DNA of 45,713 nt from a virus. Numbering within the stretch: position 1 is the first letter of the stretch; each line of letters opens with the position of its first letter. The stretch lies in the IMG/VR virus record IMGVR_UViG_3300035667_000102, positions 1 to 45,713 of that record; one strand, given 5' to 3'. This document shows positions 1 through 8,286 of the stretch, piece after piece. The position numbers were made by a program, and so were the translations under genes. Below the pieces are notes generated by a model that did not search any database, was not told the DNA's origin, and saw nothing but the letters and a program-made list of their open reading frames with translations.

Positions 1-345
1 CTAGAAGATGCCGAGGAACCGCCGGCGTGTGGCCTGGCGAACGGCGGCAGCGTCGCGCTCCTCGCACGTTGTGAAGATGTGGATCGTCGCCTTGGTCCGG
101 TCGTCGGCGACGTCGCCCCGGGCGGCCTCGCGATCCGCCTGGACGATCCAGTCACCGACCGCCGCCGTGCCGGCGACTATCGCGTCGACAATCGCAGCCG
201 CCGGAGTCCCGTTCCGCCAATCGGCCGGGATCAGGCTACCGCACCCGGCACGCTGGGTCGTTACGGTGGGACGGCCGCCGGCAAAGAGCGCGCAGCCCTG
301 CAGCATTAGCAGCGGGATCGACAGCTTGATTAGCGCCTTTCGCAT
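1..345 (-). CDS. Rz1-like outer-membrane spanin lipoprotein (putative)
   Basis: This 114-residue protein begins with a lipoprotein signal peptide: a basic start, a hydrophobic stretch and the lipobox L-Q-G-C with the acceptor cysteine at residue 18. The first 110 bp of the gene lie out of frame inside the end of the upstream single-TM protein gene (236-592). That nested or overlapping layout is typical of phage Rz/Rz1 spanin pairs, in which an outer-membrane lipoprotein pairs with an inner-membrane partner to fuse the membranes in the last step of lysis. A purine-rich AAGGAGA lies about 9 bases before the ATG. It is longer and less proline-rich than classic Rz1, so the spanin role rests on position, lipobox and overlap. 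The stop codon is at the first base of the window. Confidence 0.6.
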   Translation of the reverse strand: MRKALIKLSIPLLMLQGCALFAGGRPTVTTQRAGCGSLIPADWRNGTPAAAIVDAIVAGTAAVGDWIVQADREAARGDVADDRTKATIHIFTTCEERDAAAVRQATRRRFLGIF

Positions 346-592
346 TTCGAATATCTCCTTCGTTCTGCCGGGAAACGTCTCCCGAGTTCACCGTATTGGT
401 AGTGACGCCGCTGACGGTGTTCAGCGTGTCCTCGATGCTTTCCACGAGAGCGCCGCGCTGGCCCTCATTGACCTTGATCTGGGCATCGCGGCTTCGGAGC
501 GCATCGCAGGCCTTCGGGCCAGCGATCACAATGATGAGCGCCAAAACGGCGGCGACGATAGCGAGGATGGCCCCGCGCGAGAACTTCGGCAT
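236..592 (-). CDS. Rz-like inner-membrane spanin (putative)
   Basis: This 118-residue protein has one N-terminal membrane segment (about residues 8-25, rich in A, I, L and V), then a charged, Gln/Asn-rich helical periplasmic part and a basic Cys-containing C-terminus. This is the topology of an inner-membrane spanin. It starts one base after the holin stop, with GAGGA a few bases upstream, and its end overlaps the lipoprotein gene by 110 bp. A longer reading to an upstream start would run into the holin and lacks the ribosome site, so ATG at 592 was chosen. In the spanin model it bridges the cell wall to the lipoprotein partner after endolysin action. It could instead be an unrelated small membrane protein. 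Confidence 0.6.
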   Translation of the reverse strand: MPKFSRGAILAIVAAVLALIIVIAGPKACDALRSRDAQIKVNEGQRGALVESIEDTLNTVSGVTTNTVNSGDVSRQNEGDIRNAKGANQAVDPAANAAGLRALCRRPSHRNDPACRVR

Positions 593-593
593 G

Positions 594-920
594 TCATTCC
601 TCCTCGACGGTGTGCACGGGATCACCGGCGCGACCGCTCGCAGGCTCGCTGGAGGCCGGCGCCGATGCGTGCAGCTGGTCGGCCATGCGGCGCTGCTGCT
701 GCGCTTCGATGACTTTCTGGACGATCATCAGCAGGCCAGTGACCGCGCTGGTGAGCAATTCTCCGGCGCCCTCGGGCATATGCCCGTTGATCACGACCGC
801 CCCCACGATGACGCCGATCACGCCGAGCGCGATAGCGGCTATCGTGAAGAGCCAGAACCGGTCGCAGACCGTGCGCACGAATCCGCCCGAACGGGCGACA
901 ATGCCGGGTTTCTCGGCCAT
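594..920 (-). CDS. Holin-like membrane protein
   Basis: This 108-residue protein has a strong TM segment at about residues 20-43 (FWLFTIAAIALGVIGVIV), a second amphipathic or hydrophobic helix at about 52-72, and a charged, disordered C-terminus ending in three glutamates. Size, topology and location between the endolysin and the spanins fit a holin that permeabilises the inner membrane at the lysis time. GGAGG lies 7 bases before the ATG at 920, which favours this start over a TTG one codon upstream. The gene overlaps the preceding nucleotidyltransferase-like gene by one base (TGATG), so translation is probably coupled. It matches no holin family that I can name with certainty. Confidence 0.6.
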   Translation of the reverse strand: MAEKPGIVARSGGFVRTVCDRFWLFTIAAIALGVIGVIVGAVVINGHMPEGAGELLTSAVTGLLMIVQKVIEAQQQRRMADQLHASAPASSEPASGRAGDPVHTVEEE

Positions 921-1336
921 CAACGATCCTCCTTGTTCGAAAAGCGCAGCCCCAGCGCACTGCGCGCGCCAGTGTGACGCTCATTGGCGTGGGTTTGAGG
1001 CTGAAATTGAAAGTCGATCGGCAGACCGGTCAGCTTAGACAGCCGCTCTGAGATCGAGACGGTCAGCAGCAGCCACCGCTCATCGAACTCCCAGTGGTCG
1101 CTCGCGTTCGGGAACAGTGCCGCAAACTCGTCGTCGGGTAGTATGAGGCGGAGGTCGATATCGCGCCAATCCGGGCGCGCGAGCGCGGAGCCGACTAAAT
1201 ACAGGCCACCACAGCCAAAGCCTCCGAACGCCGCCACCACCTGCTGGCACGCCAGTTCCAGAGCGAAACAGGCCGGGGCGCCGACATAGATCCCTTTCCT
1301 GCGCGGGGTGGCCTGACGCCGCTTCTTCGAAGGCAT
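920..1336 (-). CDS. Nucleotidyltransferase-fold protein in the lysis cassette
   Basis: This 138-residue protein carries the signature of the minimal nucleotidyltransferase fold: G49-S50, then D59-I-D61 in a hydrophobic strand (WRDIDLRLIL), then a third acidic residue D108 in a following strand (PIDFQF). All three metal-binding carboxylates appear present. Enzymes with this fold transfer a nucleotide to a protein, RNA or small molecule. The substrate here is unknown. The start at 1336 gives an ATGA overlap with the endolysin stop, and the stop overlaps the holin start, so it is a coupled member of the lysis operon. Its N-terminus is strongly basic. Such an enzyme is not a standard lysis component; it may be cargo expressed late. 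Confidence is high that it is a gene and moderate for the fold. Confidence 0.6.
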   Translation of the reverse strand: MPSKKRRQATPRRKGIYVGAPACFALELACQQVVAAFGGFGCGGLYLVGSALARPDWRDIDLRLILPDDEFAALFPNASDHWEFDERWLLLTVSISERLSKLTGLPIDFQFQPQTHANERHTGARSALGLRFSNKEDR

Positions 1337-2793
1337 CAGGCGTCGCCACCAGCTTGGCGCCACCATTCCGTGCCGGGCAGGAAGGAACGGGTGCGATTAT
1401 TCCAGCCGCCGATGAACTTGCGGTCGGGATCGTCCTCGCCCTCGTTGGTGGCCAGCACCTGGTCGAAGGCAATTCGCACGTCCGCCCAGAGGTGGGCCGC
1501 GCCCTCCTCGGCATGCTGCGCGATGAAGGCGGCATAGGCCCGAGCGGTGTTCGGCCCGATCTTGCCATCAGCGTTGGCGCCGATCATCCGCTGCATCATC
1601 CGAACGGCGGTACCCGGGCCGGAGCCCCAGCCCTTATCCATGATCGACATGGTGACCCGGTTCCAGACGAGCTGATCGAAGCCGGGCCCGGCGTAGAATA
1701 GGACCATCCCGACATCGACGGCGGTGTCGAAGTCGAGCCCGGCCATGGTCTCGCGGGTGATGTTTAACGCCTGATCAAGAGGCATCCCTTTGGCGACGCG
1801 ATAGTCGGCCAGCGCATAAGCGGTAACGCCGAACTTCGAACCCACGTTGACGCCCATGCCGCGACGCTGCGGAAGGACCGGGCGGTTGCGATAGCGGGCC
1901 GGATCGAACCAGTTACCATTGTCTTCGACGTGGACCGACAGCGCCCCCTCATGATCGCCGATGAAGCCCGCGATGAACGCCTTGGGCGTCATCATGCCGG
2001 CGGTCGCCGGGGGCAAAGCCGCCGCATCCTGCGCGGCCGCCACCGCGGCCGCCACAGGTCCGCCGATCCCTGTCAGTAGGCCGCCCACGGCCCCTAGAAC
2101 GGCGTCCAAGCCCCATTCTGGCGCCGGCTGCGACGAAGGCGCAGCAGCGGGCGTAACGGCCGCCGGCACCGGCGTGAGAGCATCTGCCCCGGCAGCGTCG
2201 GCCGTGACCTTGTCGACGAGGAGGTAGGGCACGACGACCGAGCGCCAGGCATTGCCGAACAGCGCCTTCGCCGCCGCTTCCGCCTTTCCATAGAATTCTG
2301 GCCACTGGCTGGGCGGGACCGTCTGACAGCCAAGGCTCGACGTGGTCCCGTCGCCGCCGCGGTGAATGTTGATCCCGAAGCCGCCGCCGTCCTCATAGGG
2401 TCGCGGACTGCCGTCGCGCATAACGCGCACCGGCCCGGCGCGCTCGCACAGGGCCATATATTTGCCGTTGTGAATGTCGAAGCGATGGACGCGGTAGAGG
2501 CTGGGCACGAGCATTGCGATGCCCTTGGCGGCGCCCGTACCGACGCCGGCGCGGAAACGGGATGGATCGGTGTTGCCGTTGAAGGCCCCAAACCAGTCCG
2601 GCGTCACGAGGAAAAGGGCATCGTCATAGACGCCCCGATCGTTCGCGCCGGCGACGCCCATTGTGTCTCGGTAATATCCGCGCACGCCGACGACATAGAG
2701 TTTGTCGGTTGCGGGGTTGACGCCATGTTGAGCGGCGAGCGCCTCGATCTGGGCGCGTGTCATCTGCGGCCTGCCCGCGGGGAGCATTCCCAT
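1336..2793 (-). CDS. Two-domain endolysin: L,D-transpeptidase-like N-terminus plus GH108-type muramidase
   Basis: This is a 485-residue cell-wall enzyme. The N-terminal part (about 1-200) contains I-H144-R-G-G-D-G-T-T-S-S-L-G-C156-Q, resembling the His...Ser-x-Gly-Cys active site of YkuD-type L,D-transpeptidases. An Ala/Pro-rich linker (about 200-265) leads to a GH108-like muramidase: GDHEG with the likely catalytic Glu282 and SKFGVTAYALADY (319-331), followed by a PG_binding_3-like segment (about 378-425, with ADGKIGPNT). There is no obvious signal peptide, so export would depend on the holin. The start was set at 2793 because AGAGGAGA lies 6 bases upstream; an in-frame ATG at 2835 lacks a ribosome site. 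Muramidase action is well supported; whether the N-terminal domain is catalytic is inference. Confidence 0.82.
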   Translation of the reverse strand: MGMLPAGRPQMTRAQIEALAAQHGVNPATDKLYVVGVRGYYRDTMGVAGANDRGVYDDALFLVTPDWFGAFNGNTDPSRFRAGVGTGAAKGIAMLVPSLYRVHRFDIHNGKYMALCERAGPVRVMRDGSPRPYEDGGGFGINIHRGGDGTTSSLGCQTVPPSQWPEFYGKAEAAAKALFGNAWRSVVVPYLLVDKVTADAAGADALTPVPAAVTPAAAPSSQPAPEWGLDAVLGAVGGLLTGIGGPVAAAVAAAQDAAALPPATAGMMTPKAFIAGFIGDHEGALSVHVEDNGNWFDPARYRNRPVLPQRRGMGVNVGSKFGVTAYALADYRVAKGMPLDQALNITRETMAGLDFDTAVDVGMVLFYAGPGFDQLVWNRVTMSIMDKGWGSGPGTAVRMMQRMIGANADGKIGPNTARAYAAFIAQHAEEGAAHLWADVRIAFDQVLATNEGEDDPDRKFIGGWNNRTRSFLPGTEWWRQAGGDA

Positions 2794-2843
2794 CTTTCTT
2801 CTCCTCTGGTGGATGCCGGCCTTCAGCCGGCGCATTCGATCGC

Positions 2844-3290
2844 TTAGTCGTCTGTATCGGGGGCGGCGTCCCCAACGACACGTCGGGCGCTCAGCTTCCG
2901 CTGCACCGCTTGCCGCTCTTCGCCTTTTTGCTCATCGCCGCGCATCCGACGAAGGAATGCCTGCGCGCGTCGCTCGGCCGCCTTCAGCTCCGGCTCGCTC
3001 TCCGACCGCATCGCGGCGAGCAGAGCATGGATATGGTCGAGCGCCTCCTCGAAATGCGCCATTTTCGCCATCAGCGGGCGCAGGCCGCTCAATTCCTCCC
3101 GCGCCTCGTGCAGCTCAGAACGCAGCGCATCGACCAGCTCGAGCGTCGTGTCTGTCCAATGCTCTTGAAGCTTGGCGTCGAATGTCCGCTCGGTCGCGTG
3201 GACGACGCCGAATGTGCGCATCCATTGGACGGCAATTGCCGATCCGGCCCCGCCGAGCCCGGCAAGGACGATTTGAAGCCACGCCGGCAT
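2844..3290 (-). CDS. Single-TM protein with a coiled-coil tail, lysis region
   Basis: This 148-residue protein has a hydrophobic N-terminal helix (about residues 3-22, Gly/Ala-rich) followed by a long charged helical region with heptad-like Leu/Ala spacing and Glu/Arg pairs (about 50-125). GGAGGGG lies about 6 bases before the ATG. It sits between the tail genes and the endolysin, where phages often carry a second holin-like or pinholin-type membrane protein or a lysis accessory. No active-site motif is visible. I do not recognise a family; the membrane and coiled-coil reading is direct from sequence, and the lysis role is only positional. Confidence 0.5.
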   Translation of the reverse strand: MPAWLQIVLAGLGGAGSAIAVQWMRTFGVVHATERTFDAKLQEHWTDTTLELVDALRSELHEAREELSGLRPLMAKMAHFEEALDHIHALLAAMRSESEPELKAAERRAQAFLRRMRGDEQKGEERQAVQRKLSARRVVGDAAPDTDD

Positions 3291-3307
3291 TTATTGCCCC
3301 TCCAACA

Positions 3308-3910
3308 CTATGCCGACCCCTTACCGCCGAGTGGCTGAACCGGCTTTGTAGGATCGGCGAGAGCATCCCATTGGATCGCTGCCTCCGCCCGCTTCTCGGC
3401 TTCGGTGGTCGCCGCAGTGACCGCCTTCTTGGCGCCGAGCCGTGCCGCCTCGATTTTCGGTTCCAGATCGGCCCAGGTATCGGCGCCGGCGATAATCACC
3501 GCGGCCAGCTCTGCCGCCTCAACTCCGGTGGCGGCCGCTTCGGCTTCGATCATAGGCCAAGGCCCCGCGCCGCCGGCCACTAATGCCCGCGCCTCGGTTT
3601 CCTTGCGGCGATAGGCCGATTGTTGCCCGATGATGGTGGTGAGGAAGCGGCCACGAAAAGCGCCGGCGGCGGCGTCGATTGAGGCTAGAAGCTCAGCGTC
3701 GATCGCCGCCATGTCGAGTTCGATCGCGCCGGTTGCCGGATCGATGAACTCAAACTGCTCTGGCGCACGCTCTAGCGTGCAAACGACCGCGTAGCCCGGA
3801 TAGGCGTCGAGCACCCGCTCGGCGTCGGTGCGCTCGTCCGTTACCGCCCGCCCAGGGGCAAGTGCCAGCTTCGGCCGCTCGCCCTCTTTCTCGAGGTAGT
3901 ACCAGCTCAT
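3308..3910 (-). CDS. Tail-fibre accessory protein (unknown function)
   Basis: This 200-residue soluble protein begins MSWYYLEKEGERPKL, starting in an ATGA overlap with the end of the large tail-tip gene. The first about 110 residues look like a small alpha/beta domain; the remainder is Ala/Glu-rich helix with many basic residues. Small proteins directly after a tail-tip or fibre gene are often fibre-assembly chaperones or tip caps, and the helical C-terminus would suit that. No diagnostic motif was recognised, so the role is positional inference. The ATG at 3910 was preferred to upstream in-frame starts because those lie deep inside the tail-tip gene. Confidence 0.5.
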   Translation of the reverse strand: MSWYYLEKEGERPKLALAPGRAVTDERTDAERVLDAYPGYAVVCTLERAPEQFEFIDPATGAIELDMAAIDAELLASIDAAAGAFRGRFLTTIIGQQSAYRRKETEARALVAGGAGPWPMIEAEAAATGVEAAELAAVIIAGADTWADLEPKIEAARLGAKKAVTAATTEAEKRAEAAIQWDALADPTKPVQPLGGKGSA

Positions 3911-6900
3911 GACGTTGCGTATCCCGACCCGGTGATGGTCATCGTTCGGGCGGCACCCGAGTTGATCCTGGCCATAAGGTAGTAGGTGTAGACGGTGGTC
4001 GCTGTGCGCCCAGTGTCGGACGCGCTGCAGACCGCATAGCCTTCGGTCATGACTCCGCCGGTCACGTCCGGGTCGGGATTCGATGTTGAGGCCGAGCCGA
4101 CATCGACGTCGATCGCCCCGGCTTCCCGGACCCACTTGAACTGTATGTCCCAGCTGCCGTTGCCGCCGACCGTCACGGGCGCGATCACCAGGTCGGGCGC
4201 GGAGAGCGCGACGGTCGTCGAACCGGCGGTATGGGTCAAAGTCGCGATGGTCGTGTACGTGCCGCTATTGATCGTGCCGTAGACCGAAACCGAGCTGACG
4301 TTGCCTCCACCGCCGCCGCCGGAGGGGGCATCAGCGTCGACGCGGGGAATTTGCACAGTCTTGGACTGGAGCACACCGTTGTACGTGCAGTCGAGCCTCA
4401 CAATAGCCGACGCACTGCCCATGGCCGTTATGTCCAAGACACCAGTGGCTGCGCCGACCGTACACGTGATCGTTCCGCTGATGACTGTGCGCGTCCAGGC
4501 CCCGGTCACCGCCCCCGTGCCGATCTTCGCGGTATAGGTGGTAGAGATCGGAAGGGACGCCGAGGCGTCGCCAAGATACGTCGCAGGAACGTTGATTGTC
4601 GATTTACCGTCGATCTGAAGCGACGTGGCGCCGTCCTTCTCGCTTACCGCCTTGGCAAGCGCGTCGAGTTCGGCCTGAAGGTCCCTGAACCGATATTTGA
4701 AGACGTCACGCCCAGCCTTATCGAGTGGACCCAAGACTGCGACCGGATCGCGCACGTAAACCGACCCCATCTGTGAGGCCTGGTAACCTGTGGCAGCGAT
4801 ATCGGCCCCCGGGGAGGGATAGATATTGACCACCAGCGACGTGTAGGCAGCCGAGGGCGCCGTGGTCCAAATCAGCCACTCGGTCTCGCTCAGCGCATAG
4901 CATCCGTAGGCACTGGGTGAGCTGTCCGTGAAAATGACCGTGCCCGTATCGGTCGCGATGACGATCCGAGCGTAGGCAATCGTGCCTGCGGTGTTCTCGA
5001 AGCCTATGAGGATCGAACGCGTCGTCTTGGGGATTGCGTCCTTCTTCACAACCACAGCGAAGGTTACGGTGCCGGTGGCGTTCACGGCGATGGTGAAGCC
5101 CGGCTTGGCGAAAGCCCCGGCATTCGCGTCCGTCACCAGTTGGTAGATGCCGGAGGTAGAGAACAATCCGTTATTCGTCGCCCATCCCGCCGGGAAAACC
5201 CCGGTGATCAGGTTCGTCGAGAGCGTCGTGTTTTGGTTCACGTCATCGTAGGAGGGCGATAAGGCCGCGAGGTAGCTCAGGAAGTTGGTCTGAGAGGTCG
5301 CGACGGCTGTCGTGCTGAGGCCTAGCGCCGTCGCCCTTGCGACCAAATAGGCGTAGCGGGCGCCAAGCTCGGCCACCTTCGGGAGAAGGGTGTCGGTTTT
5401 CTCGCCCATGTCGAGAATATTGTCGTCGGCGATCGCCGCAAGAGCCGCCGCCGCAGATGGGTCAAGCCCGCCCAAGCTGGTCCACCGCTCCAGACGCATG
5501 ATCGTCTTGGTGCTCTTCGCGCCGCTCGTTGCCCCCGTCGCGGTCACCACTACCTGCCGGTTCGCGCCGAAGTCGGCGGCCGAGAGGGCGCGGGTCAGAC
5601 CTGTGCCGGTTAGCGTCACAGCCGGCGAGGTCGAGAAAGTCACCGTCTCGGAGCTGTTCTGGCGCGCCGCGGCGAAATTGATCGTCTGCCCACCGGGGGT
5701 AGCAACGCCGTCAGTGAACGTGAACGCCTCAACATCGGCCGTCAGCGTGACAGTCGGCCCGGCCGGCGTTCCTTTCCAGTAAGCGTTCGAGGTCGCCGGT
5801 AGCGTCGGGGGGGCGTTGCCAGCTCCTGGCGTCGCGTTGATGTAGAACCAGTTCACGCCCTGGTCCTGGACTATATTGCCCTCGCGATAGGTGTCCGTTG
5901 AAACATAGGGCCCGCGGTCGACCAGCACCGACGTGAAGGCGATATCGCCATATTCGTGGACGTCCCAGGTCTTCTCCGTCTCGATCGCCATCCGCCAGAA
6001 GGGCGGGTCTATCGGGATCTGGTCGACCGAATCCGTCGGCGGCAGCGATGCTCCGGTCGCGTCCAACGTCACCGAGGCGGCGCCGACCAGGGAGGGAATG
6101 GGCGCTACGAACAGCTGGCTCAGCCAGGAGACGCCCGCAATCGCGTTAACGCTGGCTGCAATGCGCTGGATCGCCTCGCGGATTGTGATCTGCGCATTGC
6201 TGAAGAAGCTGACGTTCCAAGGGCGCGCGATGTCGAGCGCATCGACTGAAGCCTCGCTGAAACGGCCCGTCCCACCGCCGATGAGCGCGATGCGCTTGAT
6301 CATTGCCCCAGGCAGGCGGACCCAGCCGTCCGGGCCAGCCTTGTCGCCCTTCACATGATATACGAAGCGGCCGCCTTGCACCGGTGGTGCCCCATGGCGG
6401 ACTTTTCCTTCGGCTTTGCAAGTCGCCCAGGCGCCGGCCGGGATCGTGGCGGCGGCCAGCGCGGCGTGGCTGGCGTAATCGCCCGCCGACGCCTGAAAGC
6501 GCAGGATCCGCTCGAAGGCGACCTCGATGTCCTCAATGAGGCCATAGGCCGACATCTGGAAAATCAGGCTGTTCGTGTCGACGAGCAGGCCGGGCACGAA
6601 TCGAGGTGCGCCGAGCGCTAGTGGTTTGGGCTGCCCCTTCAGAGGGGCGTCGCCCTCGGCCCCGCCTGTGCCGGCGTAGAGCGCCAGAAGCGGCTTATCG
6701 AGCCACTTGTCGTCGACGCCGATGGGGATCGATGCCCGCCCGTCGGTGACAGTCGGCTGCGCTCTCGTCCGCCCGTCGAACCTGAGAACGAAAGCGCCCC
6801 ACGCGTCCCCCGGATTGCCCGCCCAGATGCGGACCCGCGCGTCGGCGAGGTTGTAGCGAGGCAGGTTCGGCCACGCCTCGACCGAGAGGGCCAATTGGCT

Positions 6901-7104
6901 GTCCGGGGTGGCGATCCGCCCTGAAAAGCCACCGTCGATAAGGTCGTACCGCAGCTCAGGTAGCTGGGCCAATGCAGGCCACCAGACACCGTTCGCGCCG
7001 TCGAGATGGCAGACGCGATCGTCGTTGACGCTCGAAGCGCGCAGTGACACCGCCGCGCCGGCTATCGGGTCATAGCCGTCGATCTGGATCAGATAGGCGG
7101 CCAT
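3907..7104 (-). CDS. Tail tip / host-specificity protein
   Basis: This 1065-residue protein is the last large structural protein. Roughly the first 400 residues resemble a tail-tip base domain. Around residues 400-450 there is an aromatic module with spaced W and Y and the pattern V-x-x-x-G-x-N-W-F-Y, resembling small carbohydrate-binding modules of receptor-binding proteins. The central part (about 450-540) is Thr/Val/Ala-rich beta with Ig-like character, followed by a helical segment (about 560-640), a beta domain (640-800), and a Gly-rich stretch (GGGGGG) before a final beta domain. It probably closes the tail tube and contacts a surface receptor. The C-terminal regions are the likely host-range determinants. 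Located after two distal tail genes and followed by a coupled accessory gene. Confidence 0.7.
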   Translation of the reverse strand: MAAYLIQIDGYDPIAGAAVSLRASSVNDDRVCHLDGANGVWWPALAQLPELRYDLIDGGFSGRIATPDSQLALSVEAWPNLPRYNLADARVRIWAGNPGDAWGAFVLRFDGRTRAQPTVTDGRASIPIGVDDKWLDKPLLALYAGTGGAEGDAPLKGQPKPLALGAPRFVPGLLVDTNSLIFQMSAYGLIEDIEVAFERILRFQASAGDYASHAALAAATIPAGAWATCKAEGKVRHGAPPVQGGRFVYHVKGDKAGPDGWVRLPGAMIKRIALIGGGTGRFSEASVDALDIARPWNVSFFSNAQITIREAIQRIAASVNAIAGVSWLSQLFVAPIPSLVGAASVTLDATGASLPPTDSVDQIPIDPPFWRMAIETEKTWDVHEYGDIAFTSVLVDRGPYVSTDTYREGNIVQDQGVNWFYINATPGAGNAPPTLPATSNAYWKGTPAGPTVTLTADVEAFTFTDGVATPGGQTINFAAARQNSSETVTFSTSPAVTLTGTGLTRALSAADFGANRQVVVTATGATSGAKSTKTIMRLERWTSLGGLDPSAAAALAAIADDNILDMGEKTDTLLPKVAELGARYAYLVARATALGLSTTAVATSQTNFLSYLAALSPSYDDVNQNTTLSTNLITGVFPAGWATNNGLFSTSGIYQLVTDANAGAFAKPGFTIAVNATGTVTFAVVVKKDAIPKTTRSILIGFENTAGTIAYARIVIATDTGTVIFTDSSPSAYGCYALSETEWLIWTTAPSAAYTSLVVNIYPSPGADIAATGYQASQMGSVYVRDPVAVLGPLDKAGRDVFKYRFRDLQAELDALAKAVSEKDGATSLQIDGKSTINVPATYLGDASASLPISTTYTAKIGTGAVTGAWTRTVISGTITCTVGAATGVLDITAMGSASAIVRLDCTYNGVLQSKTVQIPRVDADAPSGGGGGGNVSSVSVYGTINSGTYTTIATLTHTAGSTTVALSAPDLVIAPVTVGGNGSWDIQFKWVREAGAIDVDVGSASTSNPDPDVTGGVMTEGYAVCSASDTGRTATTVYTYYLMARINSGAARTMTITGSGYATS

Positions 7105-7107
7105 GTT

Positions 7108-7926
7108 TCACGGCGCCTTCGGGATCGGGACGAGGTCAACAAAATTCACCTTCCAGACCCAGGCATGGCCAGCGCGCTGGATCGTCCCCATCTCGCCCAC
7201 CATCCAGCCGCCCCAGCAGCGGAGCTGGCGGTCAGCCGCGACCGCAGGGTCGGTGACGATCGCGAACGTCTCCTGGCCGGCAACCAGCTCGATCAGGGGC
7301 TGTATCTTGCCGACCACCTCGTCCTTCTTCGCATTCGAGAAGGTGATCGCCATTGTGCGCAGTTTGGCGGCGCGACGGCGCAGCAGATTGGCGAAGGCCG
7401 AGAAATCGAGCTTGCCGAGATCGCGCACGCCGAAGGCGCCGCCGAAGCCGAAATTGCGCTCGAGCGTCAGCCGGGTGCCGAGCATGAGCCGCGCGACAGT
7501 GACCGCGGCGCTTGCGAGGCTGCCAAACGTGAAGCGCCAATACCGCCGCGAAGGGGGCGCTGTAGCGGCAATCCAGAGCCCGACGCCGCGGCCGTGCGTT
7601 GGCATCGTCGCGCCGGCGAGGAAGGATACCGCCGCTCCGTCCGACCAATAGGCGGTGGCAAAGTCGGCGCTGTTCGCGGCCTCTACGGTCAAGGTCCACG
7701 CCGTCGTCGCGCCAGTGCAACCGAAGAATAGGGCGGCGTCGGGGATCGCGAGGGCGGCGTAGCCGGCGCCGAGGTCGATCGTGAGCGTCCGCGTCGCGGC
7801 ACCGGTGGCGCTCTGCCACACAACGCCGGCATAATCGTTCAGAACGTAGGAGGCATCGTAGCCCGCGGCGGTAGAGCTGGCGCTCATGGTGCCGCTGAGC
7901 GGCTTCAGCGCCCAGGCATTGCTCAT
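7108..7926 (-). CDS. Distal tail structural protein (probable)
   Basis: This 272-residue beta-rich protein has alternating hydrophobic residues and few charges. The N-terminal half (SASSTAAGYDASYVLND, then a discoidin-like run with TLTIDLGAG and YWRFTF) resembles phage carbohydrate-binding or jelly-roll modules. The C-terminal half contains LDFSAFANLL and ends with a strand pattern (WVWKVNFVDLVPIP) often seen in distal tail proteins. It sits between the small 120-residue protein and the tail tip gene, and starts in an ATGA overlap. The likely role is a ring at the tail end connecting tube and tip. No enzymatic motif was seen. Confidence 0.55.
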   Translation of the reverse strand: MSNAWALKPLSGTMSASSTAAGYDASYVLNDYAGVVWQSATGAATRTLTIDLGAGYAALAIPDAALFFGCTGATTAWTLTVEAANSADFATAYWSDGAAVSFLAGATMPTHGRGVGLWIAATAPPSRRYWRFTFGSLASAAVTVARLMLGTRLTLERNFGFGGAFGVRDLGKLDFSAFANLLRRRAAKLRTMAITFSNAKKDEVVGKIQPLIELVAGQETFAIVTDPAVAADRQLRCWGGWMVGEMGTIQRAGHAWVWKVNFVDLVPIPKAP

Positions 7927-8285
7927 CCGATCACCTCATAGGCCGTGGTTTCCGCCTCGAGCGAAAGCGCGATGCGGGCGGGCAGGGTGTTGCCATTGAT
8001 CGCCTGCTCGGGGTCGATCAGCTTCACGATCGGGAAGCCGCTCTCCAGGTCACTCCAGACGAGGTCGTGCGCAATCGCGGTAAAGCGGCGACGGTCGGTG
8101 CCGAGCAGCGCGGCGCGAGCGGCGATAGCGGTCGCCCCGTCAGCCGCATTATCGAAGAACCCCTCCGCCGGGTCAGTCTGACCGTCGCGCGCATTCGGAT
8201 AGCGGGTTTGGACAGCGGCGTCGGACCATGCCTCGATCCGTGCGCGGCGAGATGAAGCGGTAATGTCCGCGGTGGTGGCGGGCAT
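7923..8285 (-). CDS. Small distal tail protein (unknown)
   Basis: This 120-residue protein begins MPATTADITASSRRARI and ends in a strand-like segment (ARIALSLEAETTAYEVIG). It lies one base after the tape-measure stop and overlaps the next gene by ATGA, so it belongs to the tail operon. The size and position between tape measure and distal tail protein match the small conserved proteins of siphovirus tail-tip complexes, but I recognise no family. It contains no Cys and no membrane segment. Confidence 0.55.
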   Translation of the reverse strand: MPATTADITASSRRARIEAWSDAAVQTRYPNARDGQTDPAEGFFDNAADGATAIAARAALLGTDRRRFTAIAHDLVWSDLESGFPIVKLIDPEQAINGNTLPARIALSLEAETTAYEVIG

Positions 8286-8286
8286 G

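Noticed and set aside
3297-4135. A longer start for the tail accessory gene at 4135
   Set aside because: The extra 75 codons are an antiphase shadow of the tail-tip gene; the ATGA start at 3910 fits the chain.
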